Source: Ruminococcaceae bacterium UBA5904 (lineage in GTDB: Bacteria; Bacillota; Clostridia; Oscillospirales; Acutalibacteraceae). Taken from it: 13,181 bases of DNA. A model generated the notes under the pieces. It made no database searches. It saw only the letters and a list, made by a program, of their open reading frames with translations, and was not told where the DNA came from. Where the stretch lies: assembly GCA_002431305.1 (NCBI GenBank), contig DJEG01000076.1, forward strand, positions 1 through 13,181. Direction: 5' to 3'. Below, piece after piece: positions 1-5,953 of this stretch (position 1 is the first letter of the stretch; each line of letters opens with the position of its first letter). A program made the position numbers and the translations under genes.

Positions 1-3
1 ATA

Positions 4-37
4 AAGCCGCCCGACAGTTTTCGTCGGGCGGCTTTTT
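4..37. terminator. Strong bidirectional intrinsic terminator
   Basis: A perfect 12-bp GC-rich stem (4-15 pairing with 23-34) encloses a 7-nt loop. It is followed by a T run on the + strand, and the facing strand has a shorter T-rich stretch. The small minus-strand gene stops 22 bases away, so this hairpin probably ends that transcript as well as one entering from the left of the window. Confidence 0.9.
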
Positions 38-58
38 GTAACGGAGATAATTTATATA

Positions 59-268
59 TTAATCTGCTTTATTCTGTTTTCTTAATTCAAGCTCTCTGTC
101 GATTTCAGCCATTTCCGCGCTCTTTTTTTCGATAAGGTTCTTATTGTGCAAGGTGATGAGTTTAGACTGTGTGAGCGTCAGCATATGCTCAATCTCAACT
201 ATTTCGTCATCAAGCGTATTTCTTCTGTACTCAAGCATCGCCGTGCTTATATTCTTAATGTTCTCCAT
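59..268 (-). CDS. Small charged helical (coiled-coil-like) protein, function unknown
   Basis: This encodes 69 residues with no family I recognise. I start at the ATG at 268 because GAGGT (276-280) sits 7 nt upstream; an in-frame GTG at 277 overlaps that site and is less likely. The protein is almost wholly helix-forming, rich in Glu, Lys, Leu and Ile, with heptad-like spacing from about residue 14 to 65 (MLEYRR, then EIVEIEHML, then EMAEIDRELEL). It has no signal peptide, membrane segment or cysteine, so a cytosolic oligomerising or partner-binding role is plausible. Reality as a gene is supported by a consensus promoter, a good ribosome binding site and a strong terminator just after the stop. 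It resembles Spo0E-like proteins in size only; their signature is not visible. It is divergent from the TrhA-like gene and may share control with it. Confidence 0.7.
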   Translation of the reverse strand: MENIKNISTAMLEYRRNTLDDEIVEIEHMLTLTQSKLITLHNKNLIEKKSAEMAEIDRELELRKQNKAD

Positions 269-291
269 AAATAACACCTCACAGTTAGTTT

Positions 292-304
292 ATAAACAGT
301 TAAT
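292..304. repeat. Candidate operator copy 1 (ATAAAC-A-GTTAAT)
   Basis: This 13-base element matches the copy at 447-459 at 12 of 13 positions. It lies in the predicted early leader of the minus-strand small gene. It overlaps a perfect 10-bp palindrome, GTTTATAAAC, at 288-297. Confidence 0.4.
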
Positions 305-322
305 AGTCTGTTCATTAATTGT

Positions 323-351
323 ATTATAAGACGTTTTGAATGTGATGTCAA
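323..351 (-). promoter_or_regulatory. Consensus sigma-A promoter for the small coiled-coil gene
   Basis: Read on the minus strand, TTGACA (346-351) and TATAAT (323-328) are separated by exactly 17 bp, a full 12/12 match to consensus. Transcription should start near 316, giving a leader of roughly 48 nt before the ATG at 268. Confidence 0.85.
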
Positions 352-413
352 TACTTTTTGCATAAAAAACTGTACAAACTGCACAAGATAAACAAAAAGG
401 TATGAATTGTTTA

Positions 414-441
414 TTAACGTGTTCTTATTTTATCTTATAAT
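414..441 (+). promoter_or_regulatory. Probable promoter for the TrhA-like gene
   Basis: A perfect TATAAT (436-441) is preceded by a weak -35 such as TTAACG (414-419) with a 16-bp spacer. The weak -35 flanked by inverted repeats suggests a regulated promoter. The start near 448 falls on the second palindrome. A second TATAAT at 540-545 lacks a convincing -35. Confidence 0.5.
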
Positions 442-446
442 AATTA

Positions 447-459
447 ATAAACAGTTTAT
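447..459. repeat. Candidate operator copy 2 (ATAAAC-A-GTTTAT)
   Basis: This is a perfect 13-base palindrome with one central base. It sits at the predicted transcription start of the plus-strand promoter, where a bound dimer would block initiation. It pairs with the near-copy at 292-304. Confidence 0.45.
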
Positions 460-583
460 ATTTAGTTCTCGGAATGTTTTTATATGTCGTTTATACTTTA
501 AGACAATTGATAGACATGTGTCTCTTATTGAATCGAGAGTATAATTATGTATTACCAGTACAATTTTTCTTTGAGGTGTTTTT

Positions 584-1261
584 ATGTTTGATTTTAAAAG
601 CGTTCCGATACCTGATTATTCGCGTAAAGAGGACTGGGTTAACAGTATTACTCACATGATAGGCGTTCCGTTTGCGGTTTTTGCGCTCGTTATGTGCATT
701 ATCAGGTGCGTTAAACTTTCACATATCGGATCTATTCCCGCCGTTATTGTTTACGGAATAACGATGATTATTCTGTATGCTTCGTCTGCGGTGTATCACG
801 GATTCAAACCGTCTTTTCCGAAAAAGGTATTGAGAGTTGTCGACCATTCGGTTATATTTCTGCTTATCGCCGGTACTGTAACTCCGTTTTCGCTTGTCGC
901 AATCAAGGCCGTCAATCTGAAAATGGGAATAGCTATCTGCGCCGTCGAATGGATTTTGGCAATTGTCGGCATTTTGTTTACATTCATGAACCAGGAAAAG
1001 TTTAAGGTTGTTCAGATGATAATGTATATTGCGATGGGATGGGCTGTCGTTTTAGGATTTTCCCGTGTATATAAATTCAGTGAACTGGGTAAAATGAGCG
1101 TTATATTTATTCTCGGCGGGGGTATTGCATACACCGTAGGCGCAGTGCTTTACGGCATAGGTAAAAAGGTAAAGTTCATTCACAGCGTATTTCATGTTTT
1201 TATACTCGCAGGCTCCGTGTTTCAATTCGTAGGAATATATAAATATATGCTTGCCATGTAA
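584..1261 (+). CDS. trhA: Hemolysin III family (TrhA/YqfA, PAQR-like) membrane protein
   Basis: This 225-aa integral membrane protein has the usual length for the bacterial HlyIII branch of the PAQR superfamily. About seven hydrophobic helices are visible (roughly residues 24-42, 50-68, 88-108, 115-135, 143-162, 172-190 and 202-222). Family signatures are intact: EDWVNSITHMIG near the N-terminus, SAVYHG (68-73), DHSVIFLLIAGTVTPF (87-102) and HSVFHVFILAGS (200-211). In PAQR structures the equivalents of His72, His200 and His204 bind a metal, and all three are present. Family members are linked to membrane energetics and lipid homeostasis; the name hemolysin is historical and does not establish a toxin here. 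The start is supported by GAGGTG 5 nt upstream of the ATG. The gene appears monocistronic and may share divergent control with the small minus-strand gene. Confidence 0.9.
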   Translation: MFDFKSVPIPDYSRKEDWVNSITHMIGVPFAVFALVMCIIRCVKLSHIGSIPAVIVYGITMIILYASSAVYHGFKPSFPKKVLRVVDHSVIFLLIAGTVTPFSLVAIKAVNLKMGIAICAVEWILAIVGILFTFMNQEKFKVVQMIMYIAMGWAVVLGFSRVYKFSELGKMSVIFILGGGIAYTVGAVLYGIGKKVKFIHSVFHVFILAGSVFQFVGIYKYMLAM

Positions 1262-1267
1262 ATTTTG

Positions 1268-1296
1268 TTGCAAACTGTAAACGTTTCTGATATTAT
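1268..1296 (+). promoter_or_regulatory. Extended -10 promoter for the alpha/beta hydrolase
   Basis: TTGCAA (1268-1273), a 17-bp spacer and TATTAT (1291-1296) are preceded by TG at 1288-1289, forming an extended -10. The -35 begins only 7 bases after the TrhA-like stop codon, so the hydrolase has its own promoter. I see no clear terminator between the genes, so read-through is also possible. Confidence 0.65.
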
Positions 1297-1339
1297 ATGT
1301 ATAGATATTTATATACATTTGTATCGGGGGTCGTTTTTT

Positions 1340-2230
1340 ATGAAAAATATTTACGACATATTCAATATTCTTTGGAAACAGACAGAGAAAAGCGACGCGA
1401 AGACTCACGCGGGAGATGTAAAGCCCGACGGAGTTATCGAGGAAAACGATTTTTACTATACGGACGACAAAAATCATTATCATAAGCTCGACGTGTATTA
1501 TCCCGACGACGGGGGAGTAAAGCATCCCGTTATTATCGACATTCACGGCGGAGGATGGATGTATGCGGATAAAGAGCTTAATAAAATGTACTGCCTTCAT
1601 CTTGCGAAAAAAGGGTATGTCGTTTTTAATGTAAGCTATCGTCTCGTACCAGAAACTACGGTTGACGGACAGCTTCGGGATATCGCGCTCGCGTTTAAAT
1701 GGATAAAAAAACATCTGCATGATTTTCCGTGCGAGGATAATAAAATACTTCTTACGGGCGACTCCGCGGGCGGTCAGCTGGCGTTTTACTCCGCAGTCCT
1801 TGCGACAAATAAAGAGTTAAGAGAAATATTCAATGTCGAGGACGGCGGGCTCGAGTTTAACGTCCTTGCGCTTACGCATCCCGTGCCGTTTATGAATTCT
1901 CCCGTAATGGGACTCTACTGCCGTTATATGTGGGGGACGGATTACAAAAAGAGACCGGAGCGTTTCTTTATGAACGCCGACGATATTATAGATTACGGCA
2001 AAATTCCGCCGACGTTTATGATAACGAGTTCCGGAGATTTTCTTGCGCTCAAGCAGACCAGACGGCTTTATAAGTTATATGCCGATAAACATCTCAAAGC
2101 ACAGCTTATGGACTGGCCGAAATACAAGGGAGAGGATCTTCCTCATGTTTTCTCAGTGCTTCATCCCGACCGCGAGGAATCGCAGAAAGCCATAGACGCT
2201 ATGCTTAAATTCTATAACAGATTTATTTAA
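1340..2230 (+). CDS. HSL-type alpha/beta hydrolase (esterase/lipase-like)
   Basis: This is a 296-aa alpha/beta hydrolase of the hormone-sensitive-lipase group (alpha/beta hydrolase fold-3). The oxyanion-hole motif HGGGW is at residues 69-73, and the nucleophile elbow GDSAGG (140-145) places the catalytic serine at 142. Asp233 in TSSGDF and His269 in LPHVF fit the acid and base of the triad, so the enzyme should be active. No signal peptide or membrane segment is seen, implying a cytosolic esterase or deacetylase acting on small acyl esters; the substrate cannot be deduced. I prefer the ATG at 1340, preceded by a G-rich site (CGGGGG) and lying downstream of the predicted promoter. Extension to an upstream TTG at 1265 would run through the promoter. 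The gene converges on the metallophosphoesterase across a shared terminator. Confidence 0.88.
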   Translation: MKNIYDIFNILWKQTEKSDAKTHAGDVKPDGVIEENDFYYTDDKNHYHKLDVYYPDDGGVKHPVIIDIHGGGWMYADKELNKMYCLHLAKKGYVVFNVSYRLVPETTVDGQLRDIALAFKWIKKHLHDFPCEDNKILLTGDSAGGQLAFYSAVLATNKELREIFNVEDGGLEFNVLALTHPVPFMNSPVMGLYCRYMWGTDYKKRPERFFMNADDIIDYGKIPPTFMITSSGDFLALKQTRRLYKLYADKHLKAQLMDWPKYKGEDLPHVFSVLHPDREESQKAIDAMLKFYNRFI

Positions 2231-2249
2231 AATTTTAATGTATATAAAA

Positions 2250-2278
2250 AAGAGCGGTTCGTTTGAATCGCTCTTTCT
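2250..2278. terminator. Bidirectional terminator between convergent genes
   Basis: An 11-bp stem (2250-2260 with 2265-2275, one G-U wobble) has a GTTT loop. It carries T-rich sequence downstream on the plus strand and a longer A run upstream, which reads as T on the minus strand. It lies between the hydrolase stop and the phosphoesterase stop and probably serves both. Confidence 0.85.
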
Positions 2279-2297
2279 TTATGGAAATGTTCAGTTG

Positions 2298-3596
2298 TTA
2301 TTCAACAATGTATACTAACGGCGTGCTTTCCATGTAGTAAGCGTTAAGCGCTGTTATCTCAACTCTGCTGCCTGAGGGAACGGAATCGGTTTTAAAGGTA
2401 ATTTCTTTAAACGAATCTGCATTCCAGTAGTTGTTTACGACTCTGTCGGTGTAGATGTTATTGCCGTCCTTGTCATAAATGTTTATTTTGTAAAGGAATA
2501 CTATCTTTCCGTCGGTCGATTCAGCCGCGGGAGCGGTGAATTTATAACCGAATCTTAATTTTTCCGCTGTTATTGACGAGCCGGAAGCGAATACGGGAGC
2601 GGAGGACGATGCCTCGTTGAGTTCGGGAGTAAACTGACGCGCGTTTATATCGGCGGGAGAGTCTATAATGTACTCGCAGAGATACTCGCCTCTTAAAACG
2701 TCTACGCCTATAAGACGGACGCGGTTGTTTTTGTCAACCTCGACTATCCATGACTGCGCGCCGTTTTCGTTATCTTCGGGATGAACCTTTCTGTCATTGT
2801 TGACCGTAAGCTCCATGTATGCGATAGCTCCGGTGCCGACTGCTGTAAATTCGCCCTGCCAGATTGATCTGGGGTCGTTTGAGGGGTAGTGCGAGTGACC
2901 GGAGAAATCGATAACCTGCGGGTAGTCGTTGAGGATATCTCTGAAGTATTCGAGACCCCAGCCGTCAAAGTCGCTTGAACCGTAAACGGTGTTTAACGAG
3001 TGCTCATGATGCGTTATGAAAATAGGCTTGTTCGGGTCGTCTGCGGCAGCTTTGTCAAGCTCCGCTTTAAGCCATTCTTTCTGATGATTGTCGTACTGCC
3101 TGCCGATAATTTTGGAAGCGGACAGACCTATAAAGTGATAGCCGTTTATAACGGTATGATAGTCTGAATCATTGCCCGTTACGGTTTTGAAAAGGCTCTG
3201 CGATAATTTATCAAACGTATATCCGTCGTGATTCTTTGCAACGACTCCGAGGAACTTCGTTTCGTCGTGAAGCGCGGTTTTCAATGCTGCGGAGAATCCG
3301 ACAAACTGACCTACCGTACCGTTGTTTGTAAGGTCGCCTGCAATTACGACGGCGTCAAGTTTATCATAATACGGATTCTTAGACGAATAGTCGTATGCAA
3401 AATTAATTGCCTTCTGAAGTCTCGACGAATGGTCGTCGTTGATTTTCTTGATATGAGTGTCGCTCATTACCTCGAATCTGACCTCAGGGACAAAATCCGT
3501 CTCGTAATCGGGGGCAGTCATCATGTTGTTTTGGTTTGTACCTGCGAGAATCGTAGAGACGATACTCAGCATGATTGCGATAATTGCTCTTATCAT
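2298..3596 (-). CDS. Secreted calcineurin-like metallophosphoesterase
   Basis: This 432-aa protein has an N-terminal hydrophobic signal segment (about residues 2-19, IIAIMLSIVSTILAG). There is no lipobox cysteine, so export with release or loose cell-wall retention is likely. The dimetal phosphoesterase motifs occur in order: SDTH (45-48), GDLTNNG (87-93), NHD (122-124), THH (195-197) and GHSH (233-236). The usual GNH(D/E) block reads KNHD, with glycine replaced by lysine while the catalytic Asn and His remain. After about residue 330 comes a roughly 100-residue beta-rich, Ig-like region of unknown role. AAAGGAG lies 7 nt before the ATG, with a consensus promoter further upstream. The enzyme probably hydrolyses phosphomonoesters or phosphodiesters outside the cell (nucleotides, lipids or wall polymers); the substrate is unknown. 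Confidence 0.88.
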   Translation of the reverse strand: MIRAIIAIMLSIVSTILAGTNQNNMMTAPDYETDFVPEVRFEVMSDTHIKKINDDHSSRLQKAINFAYDYSSKNPYYDKLDAVVIAGDLTNNGTVGQFVGFSAALKTALHDETKFLGVVAKNHDGYTFDKLSQSLFKTVTGNDSDYHTVINGYHFIGLSASKIIGRQYDNHQKEWLKAELDKAAADDPNKPIFITHHEHSLNTVYGSSDFDGWGLEYFRDILNDYPQVIDFSGHSHYPSNDPRSIWQGEFTAVGTGAIAYMELTVNNDRKVHPEDNENGAQSWIVEVDKNNRVRLIGVDVLRGEYLCEYIIDSPADINARQFTPELNEASSSAPVFASGSSITAEKLRFGYKFTAPAAESTDGKIVFLYKINIYDKDGNNIYTDRVVNNYWNADSFKEITFKTDSVPSGSRVEITALNAYYMESTPLVYIVE

Positions 3597-3628
3597 CAGT
3601 TTGCTCCTTTACAATTTTTGATAAAAAT

Positions 3629-3657
3629 ATTATAAATTTTATATAAAAATTTGTCAA
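3629..3657 (-). promoter_or_regulatory. Consensus sigma-A promoter for the metallophosphoesterase
   Basis: On the minus strand, TTGACA (3652-3657) and TATAAT (3629-3634) are separated by exactly 17 bp, matching consensus at all 12 positions. The start near 3622 leaves a leader of about 26 nt with a good Shine-Dalgarno site. Confidence 0.85.
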
Positions 3658-3761
3658 TGATTTGTTGTTGTTCTACGACATTAAATGTAAGATTGTTCAT
3701 TAAACAATATTTTTTTCTTATTTAAATATTAAACGAATGTTAACAGGACGTAAATGGACTA

Positions 3762-3790
3762 TTGACGGAATTATACTGCGGTATTATAAT
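3762..3790 (+). promoter_or_regulatory. Strong promoter for the acyl ligase-ACP operon
   Basis: TTGACG (3762-3767), a 17-bp spacer and TATAAT (3785-3790) match 11 of 12 consensus positions. The start near 3797 falls inside the right arm of an inverted repeat, so repression by a bound dimer is possible. Confidence 0.85.
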
Positions 3791-3800
3791 ATAAATACCG
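3779..3800. promoter_or_regulatory. Candidate operator: CGGTATT-N8-AATACCG inverted repeat
   Basis: A perfect 7-bp inverted repeat (3779-3785 and 3794-3800) with an 8-bp spacer straddles the -10 box of the ligase promoter. The centre-to-centre spacing of 15 bp is less than two helical turns but typical of dimer operators overall. It lacks a T run, so it is not a terminator. The cognate repressor is not in the window. Confidence 0.5.
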
Positions 3801-3836
3801 TATTGTAGAATAACAAGATTTCGCGGAGGATGTTTT

Positions 3837-5582
3837 ATGGATAAGAACGAAAAAAAACTTGTCGATGAATTAAGACATAAGGCTCATATGATGGGTCCTC
3901 TTCATGATTTGAAAGAAATGCTTAACCGTGCAGAGTCTAGTTTTACGGGACGCACGGCTATGGTTGAAAAGCAGAATAAAACGGAAGTTGTTTCGTACAC
4001 GATAACGAAGCTTGTTTCCGACGTTAACGCAGTCGGAACAGCGCTTTTGTCTATGGGACTTAAAGGTAAGCATATCGCAGTCCTCGGCGAGAACTCATAC
4101 AGATGGGTTGTGTCGTTCCTTGCTGTTGTGTGCGGAGTCGGAGTAGCCGTCCCGCTCGATAAGGATCTCGGTGACGAAGATCTTTCGAAACTGATGACAA
4201 AATCTGACGCGGAGGCTGCGTTTTGCTCGAAAACTTATTATAAAACACTGAAAGAACATATAAAAAACGACGAACGAATGAAAAACGTGTTTGTCTGGAA
4301 TAAAAAATACGACGATGAGGGCTTTATGACGTTCGACGAGCTTGTCGAAAAGGGCAGTGAGCTTATAAAGAACGGCGACAGATCTTATATTGACGCTGTT
4401 ATAGACAATAACGCGGTCGCGGCTATTGTTTTCACCTCCGGCACTACGGGCGCAAATAAGGGCGTTATGCTCTCGCATAAGAATTTTGCGACGAACGTCG
4501 ACGGAATTATCGATACAATTCCGACGGAGTATACATCGTTTTCGCTCCTGCCGATGAACCATGTGTTCGAATTAAGCTGTAATATATTCACCGCCCTTTA
4601 CATGAACGCGACGATCTATGTAAACGACAGCCTTAAAAACATTCTGCCGAATATCCAGCTTTTCAAACCCGACGCAATGAATGCCGTACCTCTTGTTTTA
4701 GAGGGTATATATAACGGAATTTGGGCGGCGGCAAAGGAGAGGGGCAAAGCTGAACCGCTAAAAAAGCTTGTTAAATTGAGCAATAAATTAAGAAGTCACG
4801 GCATAGATCTCAGAAAAGTTCTGTTCGCTTCGATAAGAAAGAATTTCGGCGATAAATTTCCGACGCTCGCCTGCGGAGGCGCGCCGTCGAGAGCCGACTA
4901 CGTTTCGGGACTCGGCGATTTCGGATTCAGGGTTTATAACGGCTATGGACTTACGGAATCGTCGCCGACGGTAACTCTCAATATGCATGCGGACGACGAC
5001 CCGACATCCGCGGGATTCGCGTTCCCGAAGTCGAAATTCATAATTCACGACCCGGACGCGGACGGTATCGGCGAAATCTGGATCAAGGGCGACAACGTAA
5101 CGCAGGGATACTATAAAGACCCCGAGGCAACCGCGGAGTCGTTCGAGGACGGATGGTTCAAAACGGGCGACTACGGCAGAGTTACGGATAAGGGCGAGCT
5201 GTTTGTTTCCGGCAGAAAGAAAACGCTTATCATTCTCGACAACGGCAAGAACGTGTTCCCCGAGGATATCGAATTTTTTGTAATGGATAATTTAAGTTAC
5301 ATAAGAGAGGCCGTTGCGCTCGAACTCGAAAAGGAGATAAGAGGCAGAACGGAAAAGATTATCGGACTCGCGGTTTACATAGAGCCGTCGGATTTTGATA
5401 ATATGAGCGAAAAGGAGATAAAAGAAAAAGTCGAAAAGGACATCTTCGACCTTAACCGCCGTCAGCCGTCGTATAAAAAGGTTCAGGACGTTGCGGTAGT
5501 TACAAAGGAATTTCCGAAGAATTCGACAAGAAAAATTATAAGACAGAAAGTTGCCGACAGCTACGAAAGCTATAAACAGTAA
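3837..5582 (+). CDS. AMP-dependent acyl ligase (long-chain acyl-CoA synthetase-like)
   Basis: This 581-aa member of the ANL adenylating superfamily most resembles long-chain acyl-CoA synthetases. It activates a carboxylic acid with ATP to an acyl-AMP and then transfers it to a thiol. The core motifs are intact: the phosphate-binding loop TSGTTGANKG (200-209), GYGLTESSP (369-377), TGD (443-445), the hinge region GRKKTLIILDNGKN (459-472), and the A10 region NSTRKIIRQK (562-571) with Lys566 as probable catalytic lysine. No signal peptide is seen; the enzyme should be cytosolic or membrane-peripheral. GGAGGA lies 6 nt before the ATG. An acyl carrier protein gene begins 17 bases after the stop, which points to the ACP phosphopantetheine rather than CoA as a likely acceptor. 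The acyl substrate is unknown, and ligation to CoA remains possible. Confidence 0.88.
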   Translation: MDKNEKKLVDELRHKAHMMGPLHDLKEMLNRAESSFTGRTAMVEKQNKTEVVSYTITKLVSDVNAVGTALLSMGLKGKHIAVLGENSYRWVVSFLAVVCGVGVAVPLDKDLGDEDLSKLMTKSDAEAAFCSKTYYKTLKEHIKNDERMKNVFVWNKKYDDEGFMTFDELVEKGSELIKNGDRSYIDAVIDNNAVAAIVFTSGTTGANKGVMLSHKNFATNVDGIIDTIPTEYTSFSLLPMNHVFELSCNIFTALYMNATIYVNDSLKNILPNIQLFKPDAMNAVPLVLEGIYNGIWAAAKERGKAEPLKKLVKLSNKLRSHGIDLRKVLFASIRKNFGDKFPTLACGGAPSRADYVSGLGDFGFRVYNGYGLTESSPTVTLNMHADDDPTSAGFAFPKSKFIIHDPDADGIGEIWIKGDNVTQGYYKDPEATAESFEDGWFKTGDYGRVTDKGELFVSGRKKTLIILDNGKNVFPEDIEFFVMDNLSYIREAVALELEKEIRGRTEKIIGLAVYIEPSDFDNMSEKEIKEKVEKDIFDLNRRQPSYKKVQDVAVVTKEFPKNSTRKIIRQKVADSYESYKQ

Positions 5583-5599
5583 AAAGGAGAGGTTTAAAT

Positions 5600-5830
5600 A
5601 TGCTTGAAAGACTTAAAAAACTTATATGCCAGTATGCAAACATCGCTCCCGAGGAGATAACGGGCGAGACAAATATCAGATCCGATTTGGGACTTAATTC
5701 TCTCGAACTTGTCAATCTTGCCGTAGCTATCGAGGATGAATTCGACGTTGAAATCCCGGACAGAGCCGTCGCCGGTATTGAGACAGTCGACGATGTTATT
5801 GCTCTGCTCGAAGAGTACGTAGAGAACTGA
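5600..5830 (+). CDS. Stand-alone acyl carrier protein
   Basis: This 76-aa protein has the length and four-helix pattern of a type II acyl carrier protein and is acidic. The phosphopantetheine site reads GLNSLELV (31-38), with Ser34 as the attachment residue. The usual Asp of the DSL motif is Asn here. The helix II/III region EDEFDVEIPD (45-54) and the C-terminal VDDVIALLEEYV are typical. A strong AAGGAGAGG site precedes the ATG, and the gap to the ligase stop is only 17 bases, so the two are co-transcribed. The pairing suggests a dedicated carrier loaded by the ligase rather than the main fatty-acid-synthesis ACP, whose gene normally sits in a fab cluster absent here. A peptidyl or D-alanyl-type carrier is less likely but not excluded. 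Confidence 0.92.
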   Translation: MLERLKKLICQYANIAPEEITGETNIRSDLGLNSLELVNLAVAIEDEFDVEIPDRAVAGIETVDDVIALLEEYVEN

Positions 5831-5856
5831 TAATCATATTTTGAACTAATATTGCG

Positions 5857-5892
5857 CGCCGTTTTCGATTTTTCGCAAAACGGCGTTTTTTT
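5857..5892 (+). terminator. Intrinsic terminator after the ligase-ACP operon
   Basis: A perfect 9-bp stem, CGCCGTTTT (5857-5865) with AAAACGGCG (5877-5885), is followed immediately by seven T residues (5886-5892). It lies 26 bases past the ACP stop codon. Confidence 0.9.
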
Positions 5893-5895
5893 GTA

Positions 5896-5924
5896 TTGAA
5901 ATAACGTATTAAATAATGTAAACT
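5896..5924 (+). promoter_or_regulatory. Possible promoter for the kinase-isomerase-glycosidase operon
   Basis: TTGAAA (5896-5901), a 17-bp spacer and TAAACT (5919-5924) give a weak -10 with TG just upstream at 5917-5918. This is the best candidate in the short gap between the ACP terminator and the kinase gene. It is much weaker than the other promoters here, so the operon may depend on an activator. Confidence 0.4.
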
Positions 5925-5953
5925 GTTATTAATATTTATTTTAAGGAGCTATT

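Larger units (their letters stand above)
269..583. promoter_or_regulatory. Divergent AT-rich intergenic regulatory region
   Basis: This is a 315-base gene-free stretch between two divergent genes. It contains a consensus minus-strand promoter, a weaker plus-strand promoter and at least seven copies of ATAAAC or its complement GTTTAT (288-293, 292-297, 388-393, 409-414, 447-452, 454-459, 489-494). Two copies form 13-bp palindromic elements near the two start regions. GTTTATTAA at 409-417 and TTAATAAAC at 444-452 form a perfect 9-bp inverted repeat around the plus-strand -10. The arrangement suggests binding of a dimeric regulator, but which protein binds is unknown. The remaining leader (460-572) shows only short weak dyads and no riboswitch I can recognise. 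Confidence 0.55.

Noticed and set aside
59..268. Spo0E-like phosphatase identity for the small minus-strand protein
   Set aside because: The size and helical nature fit, but the short conserved Spo0E signature after the first helix is not present.
460..572. Riboswitch or structured leader upstream of the TrhA-like gene
   Set aside because: Only short weak dyads are visible (for example AGACA/TGTCT separated by two bases), with no recognisable aptamer pattern or attenuator hairpin.
1052..1720. A 222-codon minus-strand frame spanning the TrhA-like and hydrolase genes
   Set aside because: It crosses two well-supported genes and the promoter between them, and its predicted protein resembles no family.
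3692..3716. AT-rich hairpin followed by T residues (ATTGTT...AACAAT then a T run) as a terminator
   Set aside because: The stem is only six weak A/T-rich pairs in a region between divergent genes where no terminator is needed. More likely chance in AT-rich DNA.
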